A stretch of 52,089 nt of DNA. Origin: Lachnospiraceae bacterium. Its GTDB lineage: Bacteria; Bacillota; Clostridia; Lachnospirales; Lachnospiraceae. A program made the position numbers and the translations under genes. The first letter of the stretch is position 1, and every line of letters starts with the position of its first letter. The stretch lies in contig JAQYDI010000189.1 in NCBI GenBank assembly GCA_028724245.1, positions 1 to 52,089 of the forward strand, read 5' to 3'. Below are positions 17,632-26,425 of the stretch, one piece after another. The notes beneath the pieces are model-generated. The model ran no database searches. It saw only the letters and a list, made by a program, of their open reading frames with translations, and was not told the origin of the DNA.

Positions 17632-20289
17632 CTATTTCGTGTCATACCAGCTGTATCCGGTGTGCATATCGATTTCCAGCGCCACCGCCAGTTCGGCTGC
17701 ATGACTCATTTCTTCTTTTAAAATCGTCTTAACCTGTTCGACTTCCTCTTCGGCAGCTTCCACCAGCAGTTCATCATGGATCTGCAGAAGCAGCCGCGAT
17801 TTTTCCAGTTCCTGCTTCAACCTGCGGTCTACCCGTACCATGGCAATCTTGATAATATCTGCTGCTGTTCCCTGAATCGGCGCATTCATGGCAATCCGTT
17901 CCCCAAACTGGCGCTGCATGAAATTACCCGATTTCAGTTCGGGAACCGGACGGATCCTGCGAAACATGGTCCTTGTCATCCCCTGTTCCTTTGCTTCTTT
18001 CACCAGCCCGTCAAGAAATTCTTTGATAGACGGATAGGTTTTAAAATACTGCTCCATATATTCCTGTGCTTCCTTCCGGCTGATGCTGAGATCCTCGCTC
18101 AGTCCAAAGGCACTGATGCCGTAAACAATACCAAAATTAACTGCTTTGGCATTGCGTCTCAGCTGCGGCGTCACCTGATCAAGGGGCACATGGAACACCT
18201 GCGATGCGGTTATGGCATGAATATCTTCCGCCTGATTATACGCTGCGATCAGGCGTTTATCTCCTGACATATGTGCCAGAACACGCAGCTCGATCTGAGA
18301 ATAATCGGCATCCACAAACACATATCCGTCCGCCGGTATGAAAATTTTCCGGATTTCCCGTCCCAGTTCCATACGGATGGGAATATTCTGCAGGTTGGGC
18401 TCTGTGGAACTGATCCGCCCTGTTGCAGTAATCGTCTGATGAAAATTGCCGTGAATTCTTCCATCCTCTTTAATAAACACTGACAGACCGTCTGCATAAG
18501 TCGACTTTAATTTGGCAATCTGGCGGTATTCCAGAACCCTGTCCACAATGGGATAATCCGGCCGAAGCTTTTCCAGCACATCGGCAGCTGTGGAATAACC
18601 GGTTTTTGTCTTCTTTGCTGCAGGAAGCTTCAGTTTTTCAAATAGGATCACGCCCAGCTGTTTGGGAGAATTGATATTAAACGTTTCTCCCGCCAGATCA
18701 TAGATTTCTTTCTCCAGTTTATCCATCATCACTGCCAGTTTATCGCCGTATTTTTTCAGGGCCTCCCTGTCCGCGCGGATTCCGTAATACTGCATGGAGT
18801 ACAGAGTAAATACAAGAGGCATCTCCATATCGCGGTACAATTCCTGCATACCGTTGTCTGAAAGTGCTTTTTCCAGAACCGGATAAGCTTCCAGAACCGA
18901 CTGGCAGCACAACAGCGTCATCTGCTTCAGTTCCTCCGGACTGCCCATTTTGGCAGCCTGAATGGAAGATTTGCCAAGAATATCTTTTCTGGATGCAGTC
19001 ATGCGGTCCAGATAATCTCTGGCCAGATCATCATAATCATAGGTATCCTTCAATGGATTCAGAAGGTACGCCATAATTCCGGTATCTTCATATTCTTCCT
19101 CGCGAACCGTTCCGTAACGGTACAGAGCCGCCAGCTGGCGCTTCAGATTCACAGTAATCTTTCTGCCCTTTCCTGATGTGAAAATCCGGATCATCTGCTC
19201 CAGCATATCCGGCCGTCCGGCTGCATAAACCGTATCGCCTGTCAGAACGCCGCCATACTGAATGTCAGCAGCGCTGCATACATCCGCTGCATCATGCCAG
19301 AGGATAAATGAAATCTGTGCGTCCCCTGAAACAGCAGTCTCCAGCTGCTTCAGACCGGTCTCATCCTCCAGAACCAGCGTCTGCAGATGCGGTTCATTGG
19401 CTTCCTGCGCCAGAATCTCCTCTGTTGAAAAACGACTCAGCATGGATTTGAATTCCAGCCGTTTGATCCAGTCATATGCCTCCGGCGTAAACAGACTGCC
19501 AAGCCTTGCCTGCTCCAGTGTAAAGTCCAGTTCACAGTCTGTTTTGATAGCAGCCAGCTTTTTGCTCAGTTCAGCCATCTCATAATTGGCGGCCAGTGCA
19601 TTGCGGGCCCTTGTGGGCGTCACCTCATCCAGATGCTCCCGTACATTCTCAATGGAATGAAAACGGGCAATCAAAGCGGAGGCCGTCTTCTCTCCAATAC
19701 CCGGAACACCGGGAATATTGTCGGAAGAATCCCCCATAAGCGCTTTTACATCGATAAATTCCGTGGGAGTAACCTGATACAGGTCGATCACCTGCTGCGT
19801 CCGGTAATCCTCGATTTCCGTTTTGCCTTTTTTGGTCTTCGGAATCCGTACACAGATATGATCCGAAGCAATCTGCAGAAGATCCCTGTCACCGGAAACC
19901 AGTGCGACCTCCATCCCCTGTGCCTCACAGGATTTTGCAATGGTACCCAGAATATCATCCGCTTCCAGACCGGGCTGTTCCACCGTGCAGACCCCCATGG
20001 AATGAAGCACTTCCTTCAGCACCGGCACCTGTTCATGCAGCTCTTCAGGCATTCCTTTTCTGGTTCCCTTATAAGCCTCATACATCTTATGCCGGAAAGT
20101 CGGCGCCTTCACATCAAAAGCCACAGTCAGATAATCCGGCTGCTCCTCCTCCAGAATCTTGAACATAATATTCAGGAAACCGTAAATTCCATTGGTATGA
20201 AGCCCCTGGGAATTTGTCAGCTCCGGTATACCATAAAAGGCACGGTTGATAATACTGTGCCCATCTATTAAAACAATTTTACTACTCAT
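17632..20289 (-). CDS. polA: DNA polymerase I
   Basis: Pol I fills gaps and removes Okazaki primers. Of its 885 residues, about 1-290 are the 5' nuclease (LEADDILGTIA, SGDRDLLQ, GDSSDNIPGVPGIGEKTA). The middle has an exonuclease fold. The C-terminal polymerase domain has motif A VDADYSQIELRVLAH, motif B RRNAKAVNFGIVYG and motif C IHDELLVE. The middle domain lacks the DxE metal pair, reading ISFILWHDAAD where DTE would stand. So proofreading is probably absent, as in Bacillus Pol I. coaE follows. Confidence 0.97.
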   Translation of the reverse strand: MSSKIVLIDGHSIINRAFYGIPELTNSQGLHTNGIYGFLNIMFKILEEEQPDYLTVAFDVKAPTFRHKMYEAYKGTRKGMPEELHEQVPVLKEVLHSMGVCTVEQPGLEADDILGTIAKSCEAQGMEVALVSGDRDLLQIASDHICVRIPKTKKGKTEIEDYRTQQVIDLYQVTPTEFIDVKALMGDSSDNIPGVPGIGEKTASALIARFHSIENVREHLDEVTPTRARNALAANYEMAELSKKLAAIKTDCELDFTLEQARLGSLFTPEAYDWIKRLEFKSMLSRFSTEEILAQEANEPHLQTLVLEDETGLKQLETAVSGDAQISFILWHDAADVCSAADIQYGGVLTGDTVYAAGRPDMLEQMIRIFTSGKGRKITVNLKRQLAALYRYGTVREEEYEDTGIMAYLLNPLKDTYDYDDLARDYLDRMTASRKDILGKSSIQAAKMGSPEELKQMTLLCCQSVLEAYPVLEKALSDNGMQELYRDMEMPLVFTLYSMQYYGIRADREALKKYGDKLAVMMDKLEKEIYDLAGETFNINSPKQLGVILFEKLKLPAAKKTKTGYSTAADVLEKLRPDYPIVDRVLEYRQIAKLKSTYADGLSVFIKEDGRIHGNFHQTITATGRISSTEPNLQNIPIRMELGREIRKIFIPADGYVFVDADYSQIELRVLAHMSGDKRLIAAYNQAEDIHAITASQVFHVPLDQVTPQLRRNAKAVNFGIVYGISAFGLSEDLSISRKEAQEYMEQYFKTYPSIKEFLDGLVKEAKEQGMTRTMFRRIRPVPELKSGNFMQRQFGERIAMNAPIQGTAADIIKIAMVRVDRRLKQELEKSRLLLQIHDELLVEAAEEEVEQVKTILKEEMSHAAELAVALEIDMHTGYSWYDTK

Positions 20290-20350
20290 CCTTCACCTCT
20301 TGTTTCAGCGGTTCATACAGGCATCCAAAAACAGGACCTGCCGACCGGGT

Positions 20351-20710
20351 TTAAAAAAGCCGGAATCCTGTCTGAATCCAGTAAAGAATCTGAAGACCGC
20401 AGGTCATCACCAGAGCCCAGCCTGCCACAGTTCCGATTGCCCACCTGATCCGGCGGTAACGATTATAGTGTGCCACCCGTACTGCTGCATTATCCAGAAC
20501 TTTTCTGACACCTTCATCCGAATCCATATAAATAAATTCCGTATTTTCGTCCAGCGCATTCAGCGCCATCTGCAGCGTCAGAGTTACTGCCAGTTCCTCC
20601 CGACAGTCAGCACAATTCTCCACATGCCATAAAAACTCCTCCTGACGGGAAACCGGATACGTTCCTTCCAGAAAATCCGTCATTGCACTGCACGCCTCTC
20701 TGCAATTCAC
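20351..20710 (-). CDS. zinc-finger anti-sigma-like membrane protein
   Basis: A 119-residue protein starting at GTG 20710, with AGGAGG 7 nt upstream; the ATG at 20740 precedes that site and is unlikely. The N-terminal ZAS-type zinc finger is HVENCADC (HxxxCxxC), with another Cys pair near CREAC. A transmembrane helix lies near residues 90-112. Such proteins usually restrain an ECF sigma factor, but no sigma gene is adjacent, so the partner is unknown. It lies directly upstream of polA. Confidence 0.75.
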   Translation of the reverse strand: MNCREACSAMTDFLEGTYPVSRQEEFLWHVENCADCREELAVTLTLQMALNALDENTEFIYMDSDEGVRKVLDNAAVRVAHYNRYRRIRWAIGTVAGWALVMTCGLQILYWIQTGFRLF

Positions 20711-20812
20711 AATACCGCCTCCTTTTTCGAAGATAATCATACCGCATCAATAAAATTAATACAAGTATTCGTCACACTTTTTATTCAAATCTGCCCGGCT
20801 CTGAACAGTAAC

Positions 20813-20846
20813 AAAAAAGGACCTGCCCCTGAATTCGGACAAGTCC
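20813..20846 (-). terminator. intrinsic terminator after tRNA-Leu
   Basis: Minus strand GGACTTG ... CAGGTCC (20840-20846 with 20819-20825) is followed by TTTTTT. It lies 9 bp after the tRNA 3' end. The dispersed motif GTTACTGTTCAGAGCC follows immediately. Confidence 0.8.
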
Positions 20847-20854
20847 ATTCGCCA

Positions 20855-20938
20855 TGCCGGTGGTGGGACTCGAACCCACACGCCCTTGCGGACAACAGAT
20901 TTTGAGTCTGTCTCGTCTGCCAATTCCGACACACCGGC
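20855..20938 (-). tRNA. tRNA-Leu (CAA)
   Basis: Acceptor stem GCCGGTG/CACCGGC, D-arm with AATTGGCAGAC, anticodon loop CTCAAAA (CAA), a class II long variable arm and T-arm GTGGGTTCGAGTCCCAC are all present. Discriminator is A; CCA is not encoded. It reads UUG leucine codons. Confidence 0.95.
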
Positions 20939-21005
20939 ATCAACGCCATATATAATAACACAGAAATATAAATCTGGCAAGTATTTTTTTAGTTTATCTG
21001 AATAG

Positions 21006-22895
21006 TTATCTGGCGTTCTGTGCTTCGATGCGGGCTGCAAGATCTTCCAGATATTCCCACCGCTCCATTTTCTCAAGCAAAGCTTCCTCAAGTGCTTCTT
21101 TTTCCTCCATCAGCCTGTTCAGTGCACTGTAATCAGATGCCTTTGCCGCCATTTCCCCGTCGATTTCAGTGATCCGTTCTTCCATTCTGCCAATTTCTTC
21201 TTCGATGGTTTCATACTCTTTTGCCTCTTTGAAGGTAAAACGGAGCTTGACTGCATGGGTTCTTCCATCACCGGTGCGTGCGGTAACAGCCTGCGTTCCT
21301 TCCTGCCCACCGTCTTCTCCGGCTGTTCCTTTGCTTCCTGCAGAATTTTTCCCGTTTTTTCCGGCTTCACCACGCGGAGAATCTTCCGCCGTTTCTCTTT
21401 TTTCCCTGACTGCTTTTTCATAATCGGTATATCCGCCCTCATACTGAACAAGGCGTCCGTTATCTTCAAATGCAAAAATCCGTCTCGTCACTCTGTCAAG
21501 GAAATAACGGTCATGGGATACGGCAATCACGATTCCATCAAAAGAATCCAGATAATCCTCCAGTATGGTCATGGTCTGAATATCCAGATCATTGGTAGGC
21601 TCATCCAGTATCAGTACATTGGGCGCATCCATCAGCACCCTGAGCAGATACAGCCGGCGCTTTTCCCCGCCGGACAGTTTCTCGATCCGGGTATAATGTA
21701 CATGGCGTGGAAACAAAAACCGCTCCAGCATCTGGGATGCCGTAATCACTCCATCCGCTGTTTTAACATATTCTGCCCGTTCCCTTACATATTCGATCAG
21801 CTTCATGGATTCGTCCATATATTCATTTTCCTGACTGAAATAACCGATTCTGATCGTCTGACCGATCGTGATCGTACCCTGATCCGGCTGTTCGATCCCC
21901 ATAATCATTTTCATCAGTGTAGATTTACCGCAGCCGTTATGTCCCACGATTCCGATCCTGTCATTCTTCAGGAAAATATAAGTGAAATCCGAAATCAGCC
22001 TGTGAGAGCCGAAACTTTTGTAAAGATGCTCAATCTCAATAGTCGTACGTCCCATACGTGTCGAAGCGGATGCAAACTGCACCTTTTTATCTCCGATCAC
22101 CGGTGCTTTCTGATCCCTCAATTCCTCATACCGGGCAATATGCGCCTTCTGCTTGGTGGATCTGGCCCGGGCACCGCGCATCATCCATTCGATTTCCACC
22201 CGGAGAATACTCTGCCGTTTCCGCTCGGTGGCTTCCATCATAGCCTCCCGCTCTTCCTTCAGCTTCAGAAATCCCAGATAATTGGTACTGTAGGAATACA
22301 GCTTTCCCTTATCGATCTCCACAATACGATTGGTTACGGAATCAAGAAAATAACGATCATGGGTTACCATCAGCAGAGCTCCCCGGAAATTTTTCAGAAA
22401 CTCCTCCAGCCATCCGGCCATCTCACTGTCCAGATGGTTGGTAGGCTCATCCAGTATCAGAAGATCCGCCTCTGAAAGAAGTACGCCTGCAAGAGCCAGC
22501 CGCTTCCTCTGTCCACCGGAAAGCTGACTGACAGGCGCTTCAAAATCATCGATGGAAAAACGATTCAGCATCATTCTGGCGTCAGCTTCCATGGAAAACT
22601 GCGCAGCACCTTCTTCTGCTTCATTCTGTGACAAAACCCAGGGAAGAACCTGCGCCCCCTCCTCAAACTGCGGGTTCTGAGGAAGATATCTAATCTTCAG
22701 ATTACGGTTCCTGACTACGCTCCCTTCATCCGGTTCCTCAAGTCCGGTGGCAATCTTCAGCAGAGTAGACTTACCCGTTCCGTTAATGCCGATTATGCCG
22801 ACCTTCTCACCGCTGTTAATGGAAAATGCCGCGTCCTCAAACAGCATGCGTTCCGTATAATATTTCGTCAGATGCTCCATAGTCATCAGATTCAT
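21006..22895 (-). CDS. ABC-F family ATPase (Uup-like)
   Basis: A 629-residue soluble protein with two ABC domains and no membrane segments. It has Walker A GINGTGKST (about residue 36) and GHNGCGKST (about 320), signatures LSGGQRKRLALAG and LSGGEKRRLYLL, and LLILDEPTNHLD and VLILDEPTNDLD. A coiled C-terminal tail of about 100 residues places it nearer to Uup. ABC-F proteins act on the ribosome. The inter-domain linker is short (about 80 residues), typical of housekeeping members and not evidence for antibiotic protection. AAGGAG lies upstream of ATG. Confidence 0.93.
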   Translation of the reverse strand: MNLMTMEHLTKYYTERMLFEDAAFSINSGEKVGIIGINGTGKSTLLKIATGLEEPDEGSVVRNRNLKIRYLPQNPQFEEGAQVLPWVLSQNEAEEGAAQFSMEADARMMLNRFSIDDFEAPVSQLSGGQRKRLALAGVLLSEADLLILDEPTNHLDSEMAGWLEEFLKNFRGALLMVTHDRYFLDSVTNRIVEIDKGKLYSYSTNYLGFLKLKEEREAMMEATERKRQSILRVEIEWMMRGARARSTKQKAHIARYEELRDQKAPVIGDKKVQFASASTRMGRTTIEIEHLYKSFGSHRLISDFTYIFLKNDRIGIVGHNGCGKSTLMKMIMGIEQPDQGTITIGQTIRIGYFSQENEYMDESMKLIEYVRERAEYVKTADGVITASQMLERFLFPRHVHYTRIEKLSGGEKRRLYLLRVLMDAPNVLILDEPTNDLDIQTMTILEDYLDSFDGIVIAVSHDRYFLDRVTRRIFAFEDNGRLVQYEGGYTDYEKAVREKRETAEDSPRGEAGKNGKNSAGSKGTAGEDGGQEGTQAVTARTGDGRTHAVKLRFTFKEAKEYETIEEEIGRMEERITEIDGEMAAKASDYSALNRLMEEKEALEEALLEKMERWEYLEDLAARIEAQNAR

Positions 22896-22924
22896 GTCTT
22901 TCGTACTCCTTACAATGTTTTATT

Positions 22925-23260
22925 TCAATTCCGGTAACTGTTCTCAAGCTGCTGCCGTCCGGCAATTTCCCGCAGAGAAGCAACATAGGGAAGAATCACA
23001 CCTTCTCCGGCAGCAATCCGTGTATCATCCGATTCCTCCCTGACAGCCCCGGCAATTCTGCAGAAAACAGGAATCGACCGCGCCATTTCTTCCAGCACCC
23101 TTCCCGTTTTTTCACTGTCCGTGGCAAGAAAATCTCCGATCTGTTCCGCATCCTCACCGGGATTCCGGAGAAATTCCCGCAGGGTTTTATCGATGATTTC
23201 TTCCATCTCAAAGGCTCTTCTTTTTTTCCTGATATAACGATCCATAAATGGCAGTCTCAT
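22925..23260 (-). CDS. hypothetical protein, about 111 residues
   Basis: A soluble, charged helical protein starting MRLPFMDRYIRKKRRAFEM. I chose ATG 23260 because GAGGTG precedes it; a longer ATG at 23296 is possible. No motif is recognised. It lies between spo0A (upstream) and the ABC-F gene, so it may share the spo0A transcript. Confidence 0.7.
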   Translation of the reverse strand: MRLPFMDRYIRKKRRAFEMEEIIDKTLREFLRNPGEDAEQIGDFLATDSEKTGRVLEEMARSIPVFCRIAGAVREESDDTRIAAGEGVILPYVASLREIAGRQQLENSYRN

Positions 23261-23357
23261 TTCATGCACCTCGATCCGTATATATTCCACATCCATTCAG
23301 GACAGCAGCAACTGCTGTTCCAAACCGTTGTCCGATTTTTCAGATAGAGGCATTATA

Positions 23358-24152
23358 TCAGATTTTTCTCTTATAATCCAGCCTGATTTTGTCTGCAATC
23401 ATGGCAATGAATTCCGAATTGGTAGGCTTCCCCTTTCCTGTATTGATCGTATATCCGAACAGCGCATCGATAGTATCCATTCTTCCTCTGGACCATGCCA
23501 CTTCAATGGCATGGCGTATGGCCCGCTCCACACGGCTGGGTGTCGTCTTGTGCTTTTTCGCTATGGTCGGATACAATATTTTCGTAATGGAATTTAACAG
23601 TTCCATATCCTGTACCGACATGATGATCGCGTCCCGCAGATACTGATAACCTTTAATATGAGCCGGCACACCCACTTCATGTATCATGTCCGTAACGTCA
23701 TTTTCCAGATTCCGTTCCATATATTCTTCTTTCGTTTCCCCTGAAAAATGCTTCCGCGCATCAGGCCGTCGGGCCGGTTCCATAACATTTCGTATCTGGC
23801 TGGTTATGGTCGTATAATCCAGCGGTTTCATCAGATAATAAGAAGCACCCTGACGGAATGCATCCTCCGTCAGACGCTCGCTGCCTGCTGCAGACATAAC
23901 AATAAATTCCGGTTTCTTTTTGATCGTATCATCCTGATTCACTTTATGTATCACCATCAGCCCGTCCAGCTTCGGCATGATCAGATCCACCAGCACCACA
24001 TCAGGCTGTTTCTGCCTGATCAGCTCATAAAAATCCTTTCCATTTGTCGATTTTCCGATCAGATGCATATTCTCATCTTTCTCAATCACTTCACTTAAAG
24101 ACTGGATCACACGCTCATTATCATCCGCAATTGCTACATTCAATTTGTTCAT
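23358..24152 (-). CDS. spo0A: sporulation master response regulator Spo0A
   Basis: Spo0A, when phosphorylated, commits the cell to sporulation. The receiver domain (residues 1-125) has the acidic pair Asp10-Asp11, phosphoacceptor Asp56 ([12 protein letters not shown]) and KPLDY. The C-terminal DNA-binding domain has the recognition region [22 protein letters not shown] and ends with [16 protein letters not shown]. Length of 264 is normal, and AGGAGG lies upstream. The leader (about 24190-24243) contains an imperfect inverted repeat, CCGGAAATTTTTC/GAAAAATTTGCCGG. The spoIVB gene that usually precedes it is not in the host segment seen here. Confidence 0.97.
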   Translation of the reverse strand: MNKLNVAIADDNERVIQSLSEVIEKDENMHLIGKSTNGKDFYELIRQKQPDVVLVDLIMPKLDGLMVIHKVNQDDTIKKKPEFIVMSAAGSERLTEDAFRQGASYYLMKPLDYTTITSQIRNVMEPARRPDARKHFSGETKEEYMERNLENDVTDMIHEVGVPAHIKGYQYLRDAIIMSVQDMELLNSITKILYPTIAKKHKTTPSRVERAIRHAIEVAWSRGRMDTIDALFGYTINTGKGKPTNSEFIAMIADKIRLDYKRKI

Positions 24153-24259
24153 AACATGTCCTCCTGTAATCCCATCGGATATATGATTTATGATGCCGGA
24201 AATTTTTCAGCACCCTACAAAATCTGCAACGAAAAATTTGCCGGAAAGTTACAGATTTC

Positions 24260-24288
24260 TTGCTAACTGTGCATTTTATTATTATAAT
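24260..24288 (+). promoter_or_regulatory. predicted sigma-A promoter of the MBL-fold gene
   Basis: TTGCTA (24260-24265), a 17-bp spacer and TATAAT (24283-24288) lie 41 bp before the ATG at 24329. Earlier in-frame ATGs overlap the promoter, which supports the shorter start. Confidence 0.75.
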
Positions 24289-24328
24289 GCAGCTGAACAA
24301 TTGCTATAATCTGAAAGGACTCTGCAAA

Positions 24329-24883
24329 ATGTATTCTGACCTTCCTTCTGTTTATTATCTCGCAAATGCGGAAATCTATGTCACTGATCACCATTCCGGA
24401 ATCCTGATTGACGGACTTTTGGAGCACTATGACGGGTTTGATTCCCTGCCGAAATCCATTGAAACTGCCATCATGGAAAAGCAGCCGCCTTTTGAGCGGC
24501 TGACCACATTGATTTTTACTCATACTCATATTGATCATTATTCCCCGGGTAAAGTATCTGCCTTTCTGCAGCGTTCCCCTCAAACCGGGTGCATACTCCC
24601 GGTTTTTTCTTCATCCACAGAATTGGAACATCATTTTACCTCCGCCGTTCTGATCCAGATTCCTTCCCGGCATCTGTTGGACAAAGGGATAATCGTCCCC
24701 CATACAGCTCTTATTCTGAAATACGCAGGACAGATTTTTTTCTTCAGCGGAGACTCCGATCCCGTTTATCTGAACAGAAACATCCCTCAAAATATCCTGT
24801 CCGCCTGCTGCGGACAGGTTTCCATGGCATTCGTAAATCCTTTCTTTTTTTCTCTGACATCCGGACACCGGTACATATCCTGA
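24329..24883 (+). CDS. metallo-beta-lactamase fold protein, short
   Basis: A 184-residue protein with the metal-binding motif THTHIDHYSPG and a later FFSGDSDP ligand region. The start MYSDLPSVYYLANAEIYV follows GAAAGGA. It is shorter than most MBL hydrolases and ends soon after the second metal region (FVNPFFFSLTSGH). It may be a minimal or C-terminally shortened family member. Substrate is unknown. It is divergent from spo0A and next to the prophage junction. Confidence 0.75.
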   Translation: MYSDLPSVYYLANAEIYVTDHHSGILIDGLLEHYDGFDSLPKSIETAIMEKQPPFERLTTLIFTHTHIDHYSPGKVSAFLQRSPQTGCILPVFSSSTELEHHFTSAVLIQIPSRHLLDKGIIVPHTALILKYAGQIFFFSGDSDPVYLNRNIPQNILSACCGQVSMAFVNPFFFSLTSGHRYIS

Positions 24884-24956
24884 ATCAGTTTATGCACCGG
24901 CTTCAGTGAACACTGCGGCAAGGATAAATGAATGCCGACAGTTCCACTGATTTGGA

Positions 24957-25061
24957 TCAGTCACATCGGCTTCGGTCATTACCGGCCGCAGCACACAACC
25001 CCATCAGCAGGGCTCCGGATATATTTCCCAGTACAAAAAACAAAACAGCAGTCCAGACCAT
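24957..25061 (-). CDS. 34-residue single-pass membrane protein
   Basis: ATG at 25061, stop at 24957; AAAGGG stands 8-9 nt upstream. The peptide begins MVWTAVLFFVLGNISGALLM, one transmembrane helix with small residues, and ends in a short polar tail (GNDRSRCD). It resembles the tiny DUF3789-type proteins common near Firmicute phages and mobile elements. The right-hand part of the window has a similar one (51828-51929). This copy lies on the host side of attL. Function is unknown. Confidence 0.55.
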   Translation of the reverse strand: MVWTAVLFFVLGNISGALLMGLCAAAGNDRSRCD

Positions 25062-25250
25062 ATTTTTCACCCTTTCTGATTCTGATCTTTTACCGGTTCT
25101 TTTTCTGAACCTTTCTGCTTTTTATTATTCCGTAATTGTAAGAAAAAAATACGAATTGGCTCTGAACAGTTACAATTGTTTTTTATATGATATGCTGAGC
25201 AGACAGTCAAAAGACAGTCAAAACGTGGTGATCCTGCTTACCGAAGCAAA

Positions 25251-25287
25251 AAGAAAAAAGCCGGCAACCCTTACAGTTACCGGCTTT
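25251..25287 (-). terminator. terminator of the disrupted tRNA-Thr gene
   Basis: Minus strand: AAAGCCGGTAAC and GTTGCCGGCTTT form a 12-bp stem around a 7-nt loop, followed by a long T run. It is 9 bp after the tRNA-Thr remnant and was presumably the tRNA terminator. Confidence 0.85.
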
Positions 25288-25295
25288 CCAACGCA

Positions 25296-25337
25296 AGCTC
25301 CATGCCGGACTCGAACCGGCGACCCCTTCATTACGAG
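25296..25337 (-). other. attL: 3' remnant of tRNA-Thr (CGT)
   Basis: Minus strand from the anticodon loop CTCGTAA through stem half TGAAG, variable loop GGGTC, T-arm GCCGGTTCGAGTCCGGC and acceptor half ATGGAGC. The 5' side of the anticodon stem is absent: phage sequence begins at the loop. Tyrosine integrases commonly recombine in the anticodon loop and restore the tRNA at the other junction. Confidence 0.88.
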
Positions 25338-25368
25338 ATATAGAGCCTGCATTTTTACCTTATTTATA

Positions 25369-25521
25369 AGTAACCCCTGTAAACACTGGAAATCTGTAGA
25401 AAACCCAGTATTTACAAGGGTTACTTTACTTTTTTGTACTATATCGAATTACTCTGAATTTGGGCGTAATTCGTAAAGTCAAAGTTTAGTCAGGAAGAAA
25501 ATTTAGTCAAAAATATAGTCA
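25369..25521. repeat. attL phage arm: inverted repeat plus four TWWAGTCA repeats
   Basis: A 21-bp inverted repeat with two mismatches (25369-25389 and 25405-25425) has a 15-nt centre. Four direct repeats follow: TAAAGTCA 25474, TTTAGTCA 25485, TTTAGTCA 25502 and TATAGTCA 25514. They fill the gap between the attachment core and the amidase stop. By analogy with lambda-type systems they may be integrase arm or excisionase sites; this is inference. Confidence 0.65.
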
Positions 25522-25522
25522 T

Positions 25523-26425
25523 TTAGACAATGTATTTGTGACCATTAAAATATGCTGCCAGCCAGCCGGAAGGGCAACGGATCCAGATGTCCTCGCCTGC
25601 CTGACGGACTTCCTGGCAGGTGATTACGGTTCCCTTGTCCAGAGCTCCGTCGCCGTCTGCATCATGACTCTGGCCGCCGGCAGACAACTGGCCGTGTGTT
25701 TTGGCAGCATAATTTGTTCCGGGGCCTGTCCGGACTTTGAGTTCTGTTTGCAGGGTATAGTTTTTCCCGACTGTATAAACGGGTTTCTGATCGGACGATT
25801 CTGCAGGCGTACTGGAAGTTGTCGAAGACTCTGCTACATATTTATATCCATAATAATTACATACACCACGACAGGCATCTTCAGCCTGCTCCTGGCAGAA
25901 CTTATCCGTCTTCATCAGGCCGGCTTCCAGCTGATTGGACATAAATCCAACTTCAATCAGGACTGCAGCATCGCAACGCATGTACGTGGCATTGCACATA
26001 CCAAAATTTCCGGTCTTCACACCCCGGTTTTTCTGGCTGGTTCCCTTGATCAACTCTGCATGAATAAGCTTGGCCATTTTTTCAGAGCCCTGACGTTTGC
26101 TCTCCGTAATATGAATAAACGTTTCCACGCCGGAAGCATTATCCCATGTCTTCCCGCCGCTGTGGTTTGCATGCCAGCTTACTACTGAATCTATACCGGC
26201 CGCGCGGACAGCATTCTGACGTGAGATAATAGACGGATCCGAATCATCTTTAGCATTAGTGTCGTCCCATCCGATCCGCAAAGTACCGAAGCCACAGCGT
26301 TTTAATGCTTTCTCAAAAAAGTAGGAGCACCGGACATTGATCCAGTGCTCACGATATCCATCAGGTGTACGTTTGCCAGCTGTGTTGCTGCCATGCCCGG
26401 CATCAATTGCAATCTTTTTACTCAT
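25523..26425 (-). CDS. endolysin: N-acetylmuramoyl-L-alanine amidase with SH3b domain
   Basis: A 300-residue phage lysin that cuts the amide bond between MurNAc and L-Ala. Amidase_3 domain, about residues 1-200: MSKKIAIDAGHG (His11), Glu26, WHANHSGG (His85) and the catalytic IEVGFMSN (Glu158). After a Ser/Thr-rich linker comes an SH3b wall-binding domain (LKVRTGPGTNYA near 230). ATG 26425 is chosen because GGAGG precedes it by 9 nt; the longer frame overlaps the holin gene in a different frame. There is no signal peptide, so release depends on the holin. Confidence 0.94.
   Translation of the reverse strand: MSKKIAIDAGHGSNTAGKRTPDGYREHWINVRCSYFFEKALKRCGFGTLRIGWDDTNAKDDSDPSIISRQNAVRAAGIDSVVSWHANHSGGKTWDNASGVETFIHITESKRQGSEKMAKLIHAELIKGTSQKNRGVKTGNFGMCNATYMRCDAAVLIEVGFMSNQLEAGLMKTDKFCQEQAEDACRGVCNYYGYKYVAESSTTSSTPAESSDQKPVYTVGKNYTLQTELKVRTGPGTNYAAKTHGQLSAGGQSHDADGDGALDKGTVITCQEVRQAGEDIWIRCPSGWLAAYFNGHKYIV

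Noticed and set aside
24928-25476. 182-residue plus-strand ORF across the prophage junction
   Set aside because: It reads through the tRNA-Thr terminator and tRNA remnant and has no motif; judged a chance frame.
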